This document shows positions 12,851 through 24,343 of a stretch of 64,000 nt of DNA, piece after piece; positions within the stretch are counted from its first letter, which is position 1; each line of letters begins with the position of its first letter. The stretch spans positions 186,001 through 250,000 of the forward strand of contig WACJ01000120.1 of the NCBI GenBank assembly GCA_008973525.1. Direction: 5' to 3'. Source of the stretch: Stenopsyche tienmushanensis (Eukaryota; Arthropoda; Insecta; Trichoptera; Stenopsychidae). The notes below the pieces were generated by a model, which was not told the origin of the DNA, searched no databases, and saw only the letters and a list, made by a program, of their open reading frames with translations. The translations under genes and the position numbers were made by a program.

Positions 12851-13259
12851 TTACGATAATTTTTAATCCCTTATCCCATATCCCGATATGTTTAATGATT
12901 TTTGGCAAAGTAGTCAATTAGTTTTAATGGATTTTTTTTACATTATGGACATAAAATGATTATTGCTGCGCATAAAATGACAATGATTTTGATTTTTAAT
13001 TTGAATGGAACCAATACATCTTGTTATTATGATTTGGTACAATTCAGTGGTATAATTATACTAAATTTGCAATGACTATATGTGCTGTTGAATTTGAGTT
13101 TTTGATCCCAAACAAAAGTCTAAGCCCAAAATCAAATATTTTGTTGGTTTTTCGAAGTGTTCAATTTTGGGCTTTATTTATGGAAAATAACCAAATAGAC
13201 ATAAAGTCGGCAACCGTCCACATTAGGCTCATGGCTACGGGGATGCCCTGAAAGGACCC
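12851..13259. other. AT-rich DNA, nothing recognised
   Basis: Low-complexity AT-rich spacer with no recognised feature. Confidence 0.5.
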
Positions 13260-13640
13260 TTTTCTATTTTGTATGATAAAGGTCGGACAAAGTCGGCAAG
13301 GCGTTTGTCGAGTGAGAAGTCATTCTTCTGGTGACACGTGCATGTCGAAATTGATGTTGGGGATATTGCGAATGCGGTTGGTGGCGAAAATGTTTTTTGC
13401 TCAGCCTATCGATCGGCACACGTGTACAGAATCTGCAATGGTCCGGGCTGGGGGCTCCAACTCTTTCGCTCCCGAAGCCCAACTGCGCCACCGTTTCTTT
13501 CATTCTACTCTCCCATTTATGGTGTCCCTTACTCTTGCTCCACCTGCTTCCACCCACGACGCTAGGAGGCCCTTCGGGAGGGCGTCCTTGGAAAGGCAGC
13601 GTTGATCATTTCATTCATATGCCCGGGCCCCGAGGGAGTT
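13260..13640. other. GC-rich island with several open frames
   Basis: Base composition rises to roughly half G+C over about 380 bases and drops sharply on both sides. Because stop codons are AT-rich, four frames stay open here (75-110 codons, both strands). No single frame stands out and none resembles a known protein. It contains CpG dinucleotides and a CCCGGGCCCCG-type cluster near 13621. It could be an exon, a promoter-type island, or a fragment of a GC-rich repeat. I cannot choose between these. Confidence 0.35.
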
Positions 13641-14017
13641 AAACGAAAATTACCTTCTTTGTTACAACCATAACAACTCGTAGTAAAAGCGATTCAAAGC
13701 AAAACTTACAAATTTTGTACACGGACTGATTTCCATTTATGCGGATTAACTTCATACATTCTCGACCTAATGCCTTCAATATTGTAGAACGGTGTTTCTC
13801 AATATCTTTTTATGTTTGAGAAACACAAATTGATGTTACAACTCGATGAAATTCCGACTCGACCAAGTTCATACTAAATTATTGTATGGCATTCATGGTA
13901 TAATACCACATAAAAAAGACATGAAACTAGGGTTGCCAAACGTTCCAGATTGGTCGGGATTGCCCCTTAGCTCATAGGAAAAGTTGATTTGCGTTTTTTT
14001 TCTTTTTGTTAATGAAA
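13641..14017. other. AT-rich DNA with one perfect hairpin
   Basis: An 11-bp perfect inverted repeat, GTGTTTCTCAA at 13792-13802 and its complement at 13816-13826, encloses a 13-base loop. The arm resembles a hAT-type terminus but no element could be delimited. Otherwise nothing recognised. Confidence 0.4.
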
Positions 14018-14180
14018 ATTATTAGCTTAAAGATCAAGTTTTGTTTGTGTAATATATAATAAAATATACTTGCTACTGGTGTAGTGGTTGCTTTATGCTA
14101 CGTATAGATACACACATACACACACAGTAGAAGCAGCGCGGCGAATGTGCATAACGTGTCTATAATATATGCGACGAAGA
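14018..14180 (+). repeat. Dispersed repeat family A, copy with CA-rich insert
   Basis: It contains the core GTTTGTGTAATATATAATAA, then GCTACTGGTGTAGTGGTTGC and TTTATGCTACGTATAGA, an ACACACAT-rich stretch, and a GCGCGGCGAATGTGCAT block. The TGGTGTAGTGGTTGC part resembles the A-box end of a tRNA promoter, but no matching B box follows. The 3' GTTGGAGTTTC part of the family is missing. Confidence 0.65.
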
Positions 14181-15479
14181 CGGATAAAATACAAATTATT
14201 CTTTTAGAGTTTTTTTTAATAATTTTAAGATTTCAGCAAATTTTTTAATGTGTTTATAACACCATCTTTAACGAAATATATCATTTGTGTATCATTTTTT
14301 GAGGGTTAAAAACTGCAAAACACGCGTTTTCGCTACGAAAGCACTGAATCAAAGATATGTTTTCAAATAAGCGGACCGGATTGAGTTTTAAGGATAATTC
14401 AAATTTAATAAACATAAAAAACGTTGCTCATTTTTTATCATATAAAAGTATTTCCATGGAAAACTAAGTATGTTATGTGGTTTTATAAGATATTGGGACA
14501 TATTGTGTCATCACATATATATTTTTATTAGTTCCGGAAATATTTTACTTTCGAGCAATATATCCCGGAATTGTTTCCCCTATTGGTACCCTTAAATAGA
14601 GCTCTTGAAAGCACGTTTGAATTGTGCGACAATCTGTGATGTACGCCGGAAAAAATATACATAAGTCTTATTAAAAACTGATTATTTTAGAAATATTTAA
14701 TAACAAATTCCATCCTATTGCAGAGACACACGTTTTTATTTTTATGCAAGACGACGTACAGTGGTATTAAATTAAATAGTATCTTACAATTAGCATAATT
14801 GTAAAATCAGTATAGCATAATGTGAGATCTGGATCTGATCTATTATCGCATCGTATTGCATCTTCCCTTAAATTTGATTAGGGCATAACTCAATTATTTC
14901 CTATTATACACCCTGTGTTGACAACAGCATCAATCGATTAGGCAATATATGTTACGTCATATAAAATTTGATTAAGATGTATATTATTATAATATTAATA
15001 TTGCTTTGAGCCAATTCTGTATGCTATAATGCTTAAATAATACATAATAGATTTACTCTGTAAAAAGGCATTTCATGCCTTGGATCATATTTTTAAAGAA
15101 TTCACATTAATAAAAACTCTCAAAATTTGACAAATGTAATCATTTTTGTCCATCGATGATTTCATCCATACAATATGAATGAAGCTTGCACTCTCAGCTA
15201 TACATTTTCAAGCTTATATTTACAAAAATCGAATCAAGACTTTAAAAAATTATAGGCATTATATTGGAAATAAAAAACTTCGTTTTTATACTTCAGTGTA
15301 TTGAATCTTTGATAAAATGGGATATTCCTGGGAACATTAATCATGTTTTACCGCTTGTAATTACGCAAGTTAATTGTCAAGATGTCTAAACAGGAATGAA
15401 TGCGAATGACACATGAAAGTACATCTTACACGGCATAATACAATCAAGCAATCGTGTAAAACGGGCTTTCTATCTAACA
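14181..15479. other. AT-rich DNA, nothing recognised
   Basis: No gene or repeat identified between the family A copy and the mariner at 15.48 kb. Confidence 0.5.
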
Positions 15480-16330
15480 CAGTAAAAAGGTAATCCTCAA
15501 TCAAAGCCTTCCTCAAGAAAATAGTAGTTACTTTAGAAGACTCTTTCCCTGGAGTATTGTTTTTAGGTTTTTAAAGAGACAGTTGTCACTGGGAGTACGA
15601 TCCAAAGAATACGGTGGATGGAAAATCAGTGCAAAGTGCAATTTTGCTATTATTGCAATTATCTTGGTAAAATATCACTTTTTTATTCTTCATTTTGAGT
15701 TATTTTCTCACAATCACTTCCATTAAACGTACCAATAAAGCCATATAATATTCTATATTGATGGTTATTCTTTTTTCAAGATAATTGTTGAATAAAACAT
15801 AGTACAACCTTACCGCTAACCTTAGTCGCTTTGGGTAGCTTTTGCCGGTTGCTGTCCACTTAGCTGACTGCCAATTTAATTTTGAAGTGTAGTGATGGAT
15901 CCATGTTTTATCCATTGTTACATACCGTATAAAAAGGTTTTTTATTGCACTGAAACAGTTCAAAAAAGCACGCTGAACTGTCGACGCGTTGTTGCTATTG
16001 ATCGACTGTGAGCAAACACGGTACCAACTTCGAACAAAGTTTTCTCATGACCAAATATTGATGCAAAATGATAAATAAATAATAAACTGCTTTCTGATAT
16101 ATTTAAAATGCCAGCTATCTCACGCAATTTAATTTACGATCAACCAAAACTATTTTTATGTTTTCTAGAACAACTGCTGAATTTCAATCAATCACTTCTT
16201 CAATCAATTTCAATCATCTGAAAATCAGCAAACCACTTTTCTATCATTTGAATTGATGAAGTACAGTCTAAATAATAGTTGTCAAGCCATTGCTTTGATT
16301 CAACAGTATTTTTCTATCAAAAAGCAATGC
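15480..16330 (-). mobile_element. mariner transposon, nearly full-length transposase, frameshifted
   Basis: On the minus strand the motifs run in family order. A degraded KWFADF block and DRKLN block (second helix-turn-helix) come first, then an MRKLCSKLVPCLLTVDQ linker. An 87-codon open stretch (15963-15700) follows with VTMDKTWIHHYTSK (first catalytic Asp), then NWQSAKWTA, SYPKR, and NYLEKRITINIEYYMALL. After a frame break come YQDNC (second Asp) and TPSDN-LFKNLK-ILQGKS (third Asp). All three acidic positions of DD34D are therefore still readable, but stops and frameshifts make it inactive. Clear terminal inverted repeats were not found, so the limits are approximate. Confidence 0.85.
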
Positions 16331-19300
16331 TTTATAAACACACGAAATTAAGTTTTAAATCATTATTTGCTTACAGATTAGCTATCAAAATCTTTACAGT
16401 TTTTCAATATTTTTACCTTTATATATCCAATTTGTAATTGAATCCATAATCCTTCAACAGAGAGCATTCAAGATATTTCTTAAACCTGGTACGTCTCGTT
16501 TGATCGTTAAGCTTATTTTCAAGACAAATAATCGTCTATTTGTATTTGCTTTAATAACGGTAGATTATTTTTTTTTTCTAAAATAAAACTAAGGCTTTAT
16601 CTGTAAAATTTATTAGATCTTTAAACAATTCTGCTGTCATTTTTAAGCCAATACAAAATATCAATTTTACTAAAAAGTTTTTCGATTATAGTAATTCTAT
16701 AAGGTTTTATTTTTGGTCCATTGGTTATAAATTTCTGATTGAACTTTTCTGAGCTTTGAAAAAAAAGGTTGGATTTTCAATGCTTAGAACTTGTGTTGTA
16801 AAAAAAATAGTAAATACGAATGATAAATATAGATACTACATAATTACTTTATAATGAAATTTAAAATTAATAATTTTAAAAAATCTAAGAAGCAAATATT
16901 TAGTTTTCGTAATAGCAAATTACAATCAATCCAAATAAAGCCTGAAAAATCAATTCATCCCAGTTGGATTTGAGCCAAATTCCTCAAAATACAATAGATA
17001 TCGCCCCAATGCCCTCAATTGCCCTTATGTAATTATCATACGTAATCTTTACAAATTGAAAATTCTATGAAAGCTCAATAAAACTTATATATTAAATTTT
17101 ACATATATTTTTAATGTGTCTAATTTTCTATAAATTAAGAATGATATATAGACCCTTGAGAGCTAATTTGCTCAAGATAGTTCCTTATTTTAGTTTGTTA
17201 ATAAAAAATAGTCAAACATAACACAAAAGAAGATGACTGCTCTCAACCAAAGATAGAAATAGATAAAAAATCTGATCGAGTCCATGCATAGTATAATATA
17301 TAAAGTGATCATGTATTTTTGTTTTTATCCCGTTTAAAATGCGTCTCTATTTACCAACCCCTGGGACAAAATCGCTCGGGTGGCGTAAGGATGTTGATTT
17401 AGATCCAAATGGGCTCAATCCAAATTCATACATAATCCTTTTTTATTTTATCTAAGTGAGTATTTCTTGGCATTGAATCAATATTTTTATACGGTTGTAT
17501 ATTGGCAACCTAGATAATACCCATAGAAATGGTTCATATATTGATGAAATTAATGGCGTAATTTTAATAAATATGGTGGATTCAACCCCTGTCAAACGTA
17601 TAATCATCAAATAATTAAACCCTAAATACAAATATAATACATAAGAAAATAATTTATGTAGTAAGTATTGTAGGATATTTGAAATTTCAGTCCGATTCTA
17701 TATACCTATTTTATAATTTTTGTGGTGAATACGCCCCACGAAGAATCGCGCAAAAAGATATATGGTGTTCATGAAAAAATAACAAGACATATTAACACAT
17801 TGGTTACGGGAGTCGTTTCGTGGCAAAATCGTAAAAATACGTTTTTTTCATAAAATATTTATTATAGAAATTTAAACATCTTAAATTAAAAAAAAAAACA
17901 TAGTTTATACAATCAATATGATCTCCATTAGCTTCAATAGTCATTTTTTAACGAGAAACTAAATCAATTATTCCATTTTTTTAAAAGTCAACACTTTTAG
18001 AACCAATAAATTCTTTATTTATTAGAATTGATTTTCCTGATTTTTCAGAGCACCGTTTTTAAATGGTTTTATGATAAATTGATATTTTTCCAAAAGCTAA
18101 ATTGATTTTTATATCTGTTTTTGCAATTTGAACTCATGCAAAAAATAATCGAAATGACATTATACTGTTGAAAATCATATCATATCACAATCTTTGTCTA
18201 ACTGAAATTCTGAATTTTGGTGGATGATATATTAAATTTGTTGTTCTAATTTTTAGTATTGCAAACATCACAATCAAAATAACTTTTAAGCTTCGTTATC
18301 TCGATTCAATGGCCCAATCCTCTAACTTTGAACTTTTGTTGTAGTCAAAAACATTGAAACTCAATCAAGCAGCTTTCTCTGGCGTCGTATATATTGGAGA
18401 TTTTGCGGTATTTTAAGAGCAAATTTGTACGTAAATGACGCTGCTGAAAAATGCTGTGCTGGCTCTTTGAAATGTCAGTAGAATTCAGCGAAATGGAGAT
18501 CAAACGAAGACTTTGACATCGACATGACCGGGTTAATGAAACATCAAAAGGCTCCTTTGAGTGGTCCTATAAATGGCAAAATATGAATTTCATTCTACAT
18601 GACACTTTTCAGAGATTTAGGCATATAGTCGCCGGAATCATTACTTCGCGAGCTTCCCGATTTGGATTTTTGAGCTTTTCGCAACTTCACGGCGAAAGCT
18701 TCATTATGTAAATTTTAGGCGGTGGGCGATAAGCTTTCGTCGGCTTGGCGATGTGGCGCGTGTCTTTAAGCTCGACAACGAGGTGCAATTTAGCGGGTCG
18801 TTTGCTTGAGTAAACGCCATATTCATGGGAATAAACAAAAGTTTTGAAATGGAGCCTTCGTGATCCCAAGCTGCCGGTATAGGGTGAGCCGAATCGCAGG
18901 TGGCCCACTCGACGCACTAAGTGCTACAGGTTGTTAAAAAAGTACTCTCGACGCAGAGCACACTCTCTACTGAGTAGGGTGTAAGTATAGTCCAGGCCTC
19001 TGAGGAATGCCTACGTTATAATTGATGTGATCTGGTGTTAGCTCCTGGTGAAAATATATATAAAAAATCTAAAATAAAAACAATTAATAGTAAACTAGCA
19101 TTAATCACGATACAACCCGTAGAACTAAATTATGGAAAAATCAACTTATTCTAGTCAATTTATTGAACGCCACAACTTATCACTGCCCGGTTACTTGTTC
19201 AAGCACACTAGGCGTGGTAGAGCAAATTGGCTTTAACGCCACGAAAAATAAAATTCCAATCGTATTTAAGCGGGAACAAAGAGAGAATCGTTTGTAGTGT

Positions 19301-19630
19301 GTCCATATGCGTTGCATACATCAGTGTTCTCCAACCTTTTTACACTAATAAATAAAAAATGGTTATGTAACGTGGAAGGAAATCCTAGGAAAAATTGCAG
19401 ATTGTCAAAAGGGCTGCGAGTTTTCAAAAAAGAACAGGGCGGAGATCAAAGCATAATTATTATTAAGATATTACGCCGGAAAGAAAAGGCACTCAGCACA
19501 AGGTAGTGTTCCGTCGTTCAACGTAGCCAACTCGTGGGTCAGGACCGTTGTTACGGGTTGCGCCTCGATTGATCTCGATCGATCACGCATGGAATGACGG
19601 AAATGTTTTTTTGCATGAATATGTTGTTGA
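16331..19630. other. Mostly AT-rich DNA, nothing recognised
   Basis: About 3.3 kb without a recognised gene or transposon. A moderately GC-richer patch at about 18640-18930 includes a 76-codon minus-strand frame (18917-18687) rich in Arg, Lys and Pro. It has no recognised motif or convincing splice sites and I do not call it a gene. Confidence 0.45.
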
Positions 19631-19670
19631 AAATTTATAGCTTTACAGCTTAAATTTATAGCTTTACAGC
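19631..19670. repeat. Two tandem copies of a 21-bp unit
   Basis: A unit beginning AAATTTATAGCTTTACAGC is repeated head-to-tail, the first copy at 19631-19651 and the second, missing its last base or two, at 19652-19670. It is a small local duplication with no known role. Confidence 0.8.
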
Positions 19671-20029
19671 ATTCAAAACTGAGGCAATGTTTATATGTTT
19701 TGAGTCTGGAAATCAAAGTGGCATCCAAAGACAACTCTATTAATTGTTATTTTTTTCTACTCATAAGAATACATGAAATGACGTCCGTTATAACGGGATT
19801 ATTAATCCAAAGATTGCCTTTACGAGGATCCTCATTTTCGGGGGGTAATAGTGATTAAATTTTAGTACCAATGCCTTTAAGAAGTTTTGACTTATTACAT
19901 TTAAATAACATTTCAAAATTTCTACATTTCTGAAGCCTCCTCTTGTACACGACAATTCCAAGGGACCAGCTTCTTTTTAAATGCATCGACCTTATTTCTC
20001 AGTTCAAAAATATTTATACAAAACCCCCG
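19671..20029. other. AT-rich DNA, nothing recognised
   Basis: No feature recognised. Confidence 0.5.
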
Positions 20030-20130
20030 GAAAGAAAGGTTTAGGTCATAGACAAAGTACAAAGCAATCACTAGATCAGTAGACTGCCTCTTTTATTATA
20101 TTTTACACAAACACAGCTTCATGCTTTAAA
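20030..20130 (-). repeat. Dispersed repeat family A, fragment
   Basis: The minus strand carries GTTTGTGTAAAATATAATAAAA, a CTACTGATCTAGTGATTGC block and TTTGTACTTTGTCTATGACC. These correspond in order to the core and the CTACTG...GTGGTTGCTTTATGCTA part of family A at 14018. The GC-rich and GTTGGAG parts are missing. Confidence 0.6.
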
Positions 20131-23100
20131 AATCTGTGCATCAAATCAACTTTTCCTAGACGCTTAGAAGCTTTATTCTCACGTATATTTTTTAAAAGCG
20201 GGATAACTAATTCTTAGAAATTTTCAGACAAAGATCAGTCATCAACAGATTCAGTATTTAACTGTTACAATACAAAAACAAGACTGAATATCGATCGAGA
20301 TGAACGATCGGAAATATTAATACTAAATTTAAATGAAAAAAATTGCCATCTGGATATGAAATCGAACCCTCTATAACAAATATTTAAAATTATATCAATT
20401 CTTAAATCTACCAAAATTTGCATCGTCTATTTGTTTAGTCAAATCTTTCCATAGAGCGTCTAAAAATGATTTCTTCTTTCAAAATTTCGTTCAATTTCGT
20501 CGAATGAATTTATATTGTTAGAGCAATTTTCCCATAAAGTAAAATCTACTGAAGCTTTTTACAAATGAATGCGTTGCTTATTCCACTTTCCAGTTCGCGA
20601 ATAATTTTAATCTTATCATAAAAGATGCTAAAGATTTATTTTTTTGACCTGCCATATCAATAATTGAAATATAAATTTGGGTCAAATGTAAAAATAACGT
20701 TAAGGCAATCTGTGTTTCTGTACAGAAAATTCAATGAACACAAACACGCAAATATCGAAAAGTGATTGAAAATGAATCTAGTAATAATAAGATTTTCAAT
20801 ACCTAAATATATTTAATGATGGAGGAGCTATGTGACATGTTTAGAACTTCCTGGATCCTGGTGGGTTTTATGAGTTAAATCCGCTTCCTGTCAATTTAAA
20901 TGCAGCAAAGTTGGAACTTGAAGTGCCACAGATCTGGATAAGGTCGAAGTTTACAATAACAAGTAAAGTCAATATCGTATCAAGGACCAACTTTGACAAC
21001 TCGGGGCAATAAAAGCCTTAAAAACAGCAAAGTTTCTGATATTGTGAAGCGTGTTCTAGCTATTATTCAGCATGTAGCAGATTTAAAAGCGTATTCATGC
21101 CGAATCTAACAGCTGAAGTAGTTGAGGTCACGATACAAAGTTTCAGCTTATCTTTCAGAAGAGACGCATATGAAGATATTATGGACGAGCTGTAAAAATG
21201 CAATACAAAAGTGGCGATTTTCACACGATTCAATCGGAAAAATGTACTTTATTATCTCAACATTTGAGATAATAGGGCAATGAAAGCTTACGATATATTT
21301 ACGTCGGTAAATAACAAATTTTATTGCCTAGAATTTTCGAAGGATCTACCGTACGAAGGATTTATTATAATGGTCGTATTTGTTTATTACGTGGGGTGTA
21401 TACGACGCCTTAAAAGTTAATAAATTAGGATGGTTTCATATTTTATGACATAATGTATCGCTTTAAAGTGTGAAAACGTGGGAAATTTGCTTACTACATA
21501 TTTAGGGGGCCATCTCCACTATATGTCAAAGCTTGCCTCGGAAATACCTATAGATTTGTTAACAAACGTTGTAATTGTTAACACATTACATGCTGGGACA
21601 CTTCGCGCGCGTAATCCTTGATTATGTGAATGTGATGCGCAAAAATATAGGAATATTTTTAATAGTTTAACTAAATTTATGAGATACAAAGGATCTGTTT
21701 TATATGGAAGATATGAATAAAATCTTAATTTTTACAGGATTTATATGAGGAAGATTTAATGACTTAATTTGAAGCTGTTAAAAGTAAGAAGTCGAAGGAG
21801 TATTTATCGCATGATACTTTGTGAATAGGCTAAACTTAATATTTTAATTTAATGGATAAATCCATCATTCATTTGAATCAGTGAGTTTGGTCATAATCAA
21901 TTCGTCAAAAGATTCACTTTCACAGTATTAAATTAAAGGCTTTTTTCTAAAAATATCTTTCGCAAGAAAGCTCGTAATTCGACAAATCTACGGGTGCTTA
22001 ATCAGTGTAGCTTTTATAGGCGGAACCTGCAAATTATCTTATTCTTAGATCATGAACTTTGCAGATGACCTTTTTTGTATGTTATCAGCAAAAAAGCAAA
22101 AATAACGAACACACGTGTGGCAATCAAATTATTATGATATGAATATAATAAAGACACGTTAATAAAGCTCTTTCATTTGCATCATTATCTATATTTATTT
22201 TATTCATATAATTGGCATTAACATGAATACGTACATTTATTCTAATTGCATTCATATAACTGTATTCATCCCATAATTACGAATTCATATATTGTCAATA
22301 TCGTATACAGTCAATGTAAGATGAATAATATAAGAGGAAGATTTCCATTTTTCGTTTTATGGCACACATCCGAAAGATCACCCCAATATTTATTCGGGGG
22401 CGAAAAAATACGCAGTCGTGTAATACTGTAAAAAACATGCTTTATATTAAACTGAAAAATATATGAGAATTGAAAAAGGGAAAATGCTGAAGACATGACG
22501 TGAATATATTTTCGAATGCAAGAAGACAGCGTGGTGATAGTTGGAAAAAATAAAGCCTTTCAGCAGGCGGCTTTCAGGGCTGCTTGCCCTCGGGAACTGT
22601 GTGAAAGTTGCCATTTGTTACATGGAAAATGAAGCTTTGACAAGGACTCAATGCGAATGAATATTGTCCATATTTTGCTATAAGATTCGCATTGGCAGTC
22701 ATAGTAAGCAACATGTGATTTTGGAAAAAATATTTTTATTTATTTAATTTTTTTAAATCTGAATAGACATGATCCCTAACGCCAAAATAAGGAAATATAG
22801 AAGATGTGATGAACTTTCCAGATCTTCTTAATTTTTTCATGGCTAATTTTTATAATATGAGCGCATTATCGTGATAACGAACAATTATCTTCCAGTTAGT
22901 GTATTATAAGAACATAAGGCCCATCAAATGATATAAGATATACTATAACTTTATACATTTTTAAATTCTCCCTTTATTTTGATATATTAACTTCTGAATT
23001 CCACCAAACGCAGAAAGAGACCTATTTATTATTTGGGGTATGAGTTGAACTAAAACTGAAGATTTGTCTGTCTGAAGGGTTGATAATCTACGATAATATT

Positions 23101-23664
23101 TACTGATTTAATGATAAATTCATTATTTTTTTAAATATTAATTTATTTTTATAGCTATCATATTGCTGATGATAATAATATAATGTATGATTTTAAAAAT
23201 AGATTTTTGGAATGGAATTCGATCATAATATATGAACTTAAAGTGGCTCATTTTGAACACAAATTGAATTCCTTTGAAATTTTGCAGAATCAATTTATCT
23301 GAAACAGTAAACTTATTCCATTTATCACACAATAAAAAGTATTAAACCTTAAAGATTATTGGAAGAATATTCGCTTTAAACTAAATAGAACAGCGAGTGG
23401 CCATAACAAGGCGACGATCCACTTTTCATCAATTTGAGTTTTACTACATGCAGCTTTTGATCTTTGTTTTTAAATAAATACACAGATTATCGATGCTTCA
23501 ATATAGCTTATCTTAAAAATATATGGACATTATCGTATAATATATATTTTATAAGAAATACTGAGAAGTATGCAGAAGAACTTATGCACATTGAACCTCA
23601 AGACAGACAGCTAAGAGTAAAAAAATAAGTTTATTTGTCATTTTTTCTATATAATAACCAAAAA
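20131..23664. other. AT-rich DNA, nothing recognised
   Basis: About 3.5 kb with no recognised gene, RNA or mobile element. Two antisense 61-codon frames near 22246-22496 are of chance length. Confidence 0.5.
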
Positions 23665-24341
23665 TCATGACAAAGACATTTTGCAAATGAAAAATATTGT
23701 ATCTTTAGGTCGAACATAAGCAGAACTTCCAACCAGAACTGAACCGAAAAAACCCATTATTTTTCTGGAACTCTTTATTATTCTTGTTATAAATTGTTTC
23801 CGTTTCAAATCTGAATTATGGATTTGAACCAAGTTAATGCTTATTTTTTTTTCTTCTGAAAAACTCAATATTGATATGATTAACACATTCGATATTATTG
23901 GTATCATTAGCTTAAAAAATATGCGATACGTTTGAAATGCTCTTGAACTGTCGACCACGGTTAATGTATCCTCTGCAATAATTCTTCGATACTTTATTAA
24001 GGATCTGTTTTCACTATGGCTCTCAAATATGTCGTCATCAAAATTGAAGGGTTTTCCAGTTTTAGGAGCAAATTTCAACATCGATTACCCGATTTAAATT
24101 TTGGAAACAAAAATTGACACGTTGTGATGGTAACATTTCATCGTAAATTTCATTTGTAACTTTTGTGGTCTTGGTGGTGCCCAAAGCCTATTCGAAAAAT
24201 AGCAACATATGATGCCGAATGTGTTGTTGATCGGTTTATAAAAATAAAATTTAAGGAGATGTTGTCTTCAGCGTATCTGGACACAAACTGAACTCAAATA
24301 GACGTCTATTAAAATCGGCAAGGATTTATCAATATATCTAA
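23665..24341 (-). mobile_element. mariner 5' part with terminal repeat, minus strand
   Basis: The right edge is a mariner terminus followed by TA (24342-24343). Read on the minus strand it starts TTAGATATATTGATAAATCC and continues to CTTGCCGATTTTA, matching the end at 28688. The transposase start follows: KTGKPFNFDDDIFES, then ENRSLIKYRRIIAEDTLTVVDSSRAFQTY, the first DNA-binding helices of a mariner transposase. An open frame of 138 codons runs 24081-23665, but beyond about position 23920 its sequence no longer matches mariner and is rich in Ile, Lys and Ser. This suggests the element is truncated there and the frame runs on into unrelated DNA. Related copies lie at 26860-28688 and 59723-60590. 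Confidence 0.75.
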
Positions 24342-24343
24342 TA

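Noticed and set aside
13792..13826. Hairpin with hAT-like arm GTGTTTCTCAA
   Set aside because: Arms are too close together for a transposon and no 8-bp target duplication flanks them.
14060..14100. tRNA-like A box (TGGTGTAGTGGTTGC) suggesting a tRNA gene or SINE head
   Set aside because: No B box (GGTTCGA-type) at the required distance in any copy and no cloverleaf; kept only as a remark within repeat family A.
23665..23920. Downstream part of the 138-codon minus frame as a novel protein
   Set aside because: The frame begins as a mariner transposase and runs past the point where mariner similarity stops; the rest is most likely readthrough into unrelated DNA.
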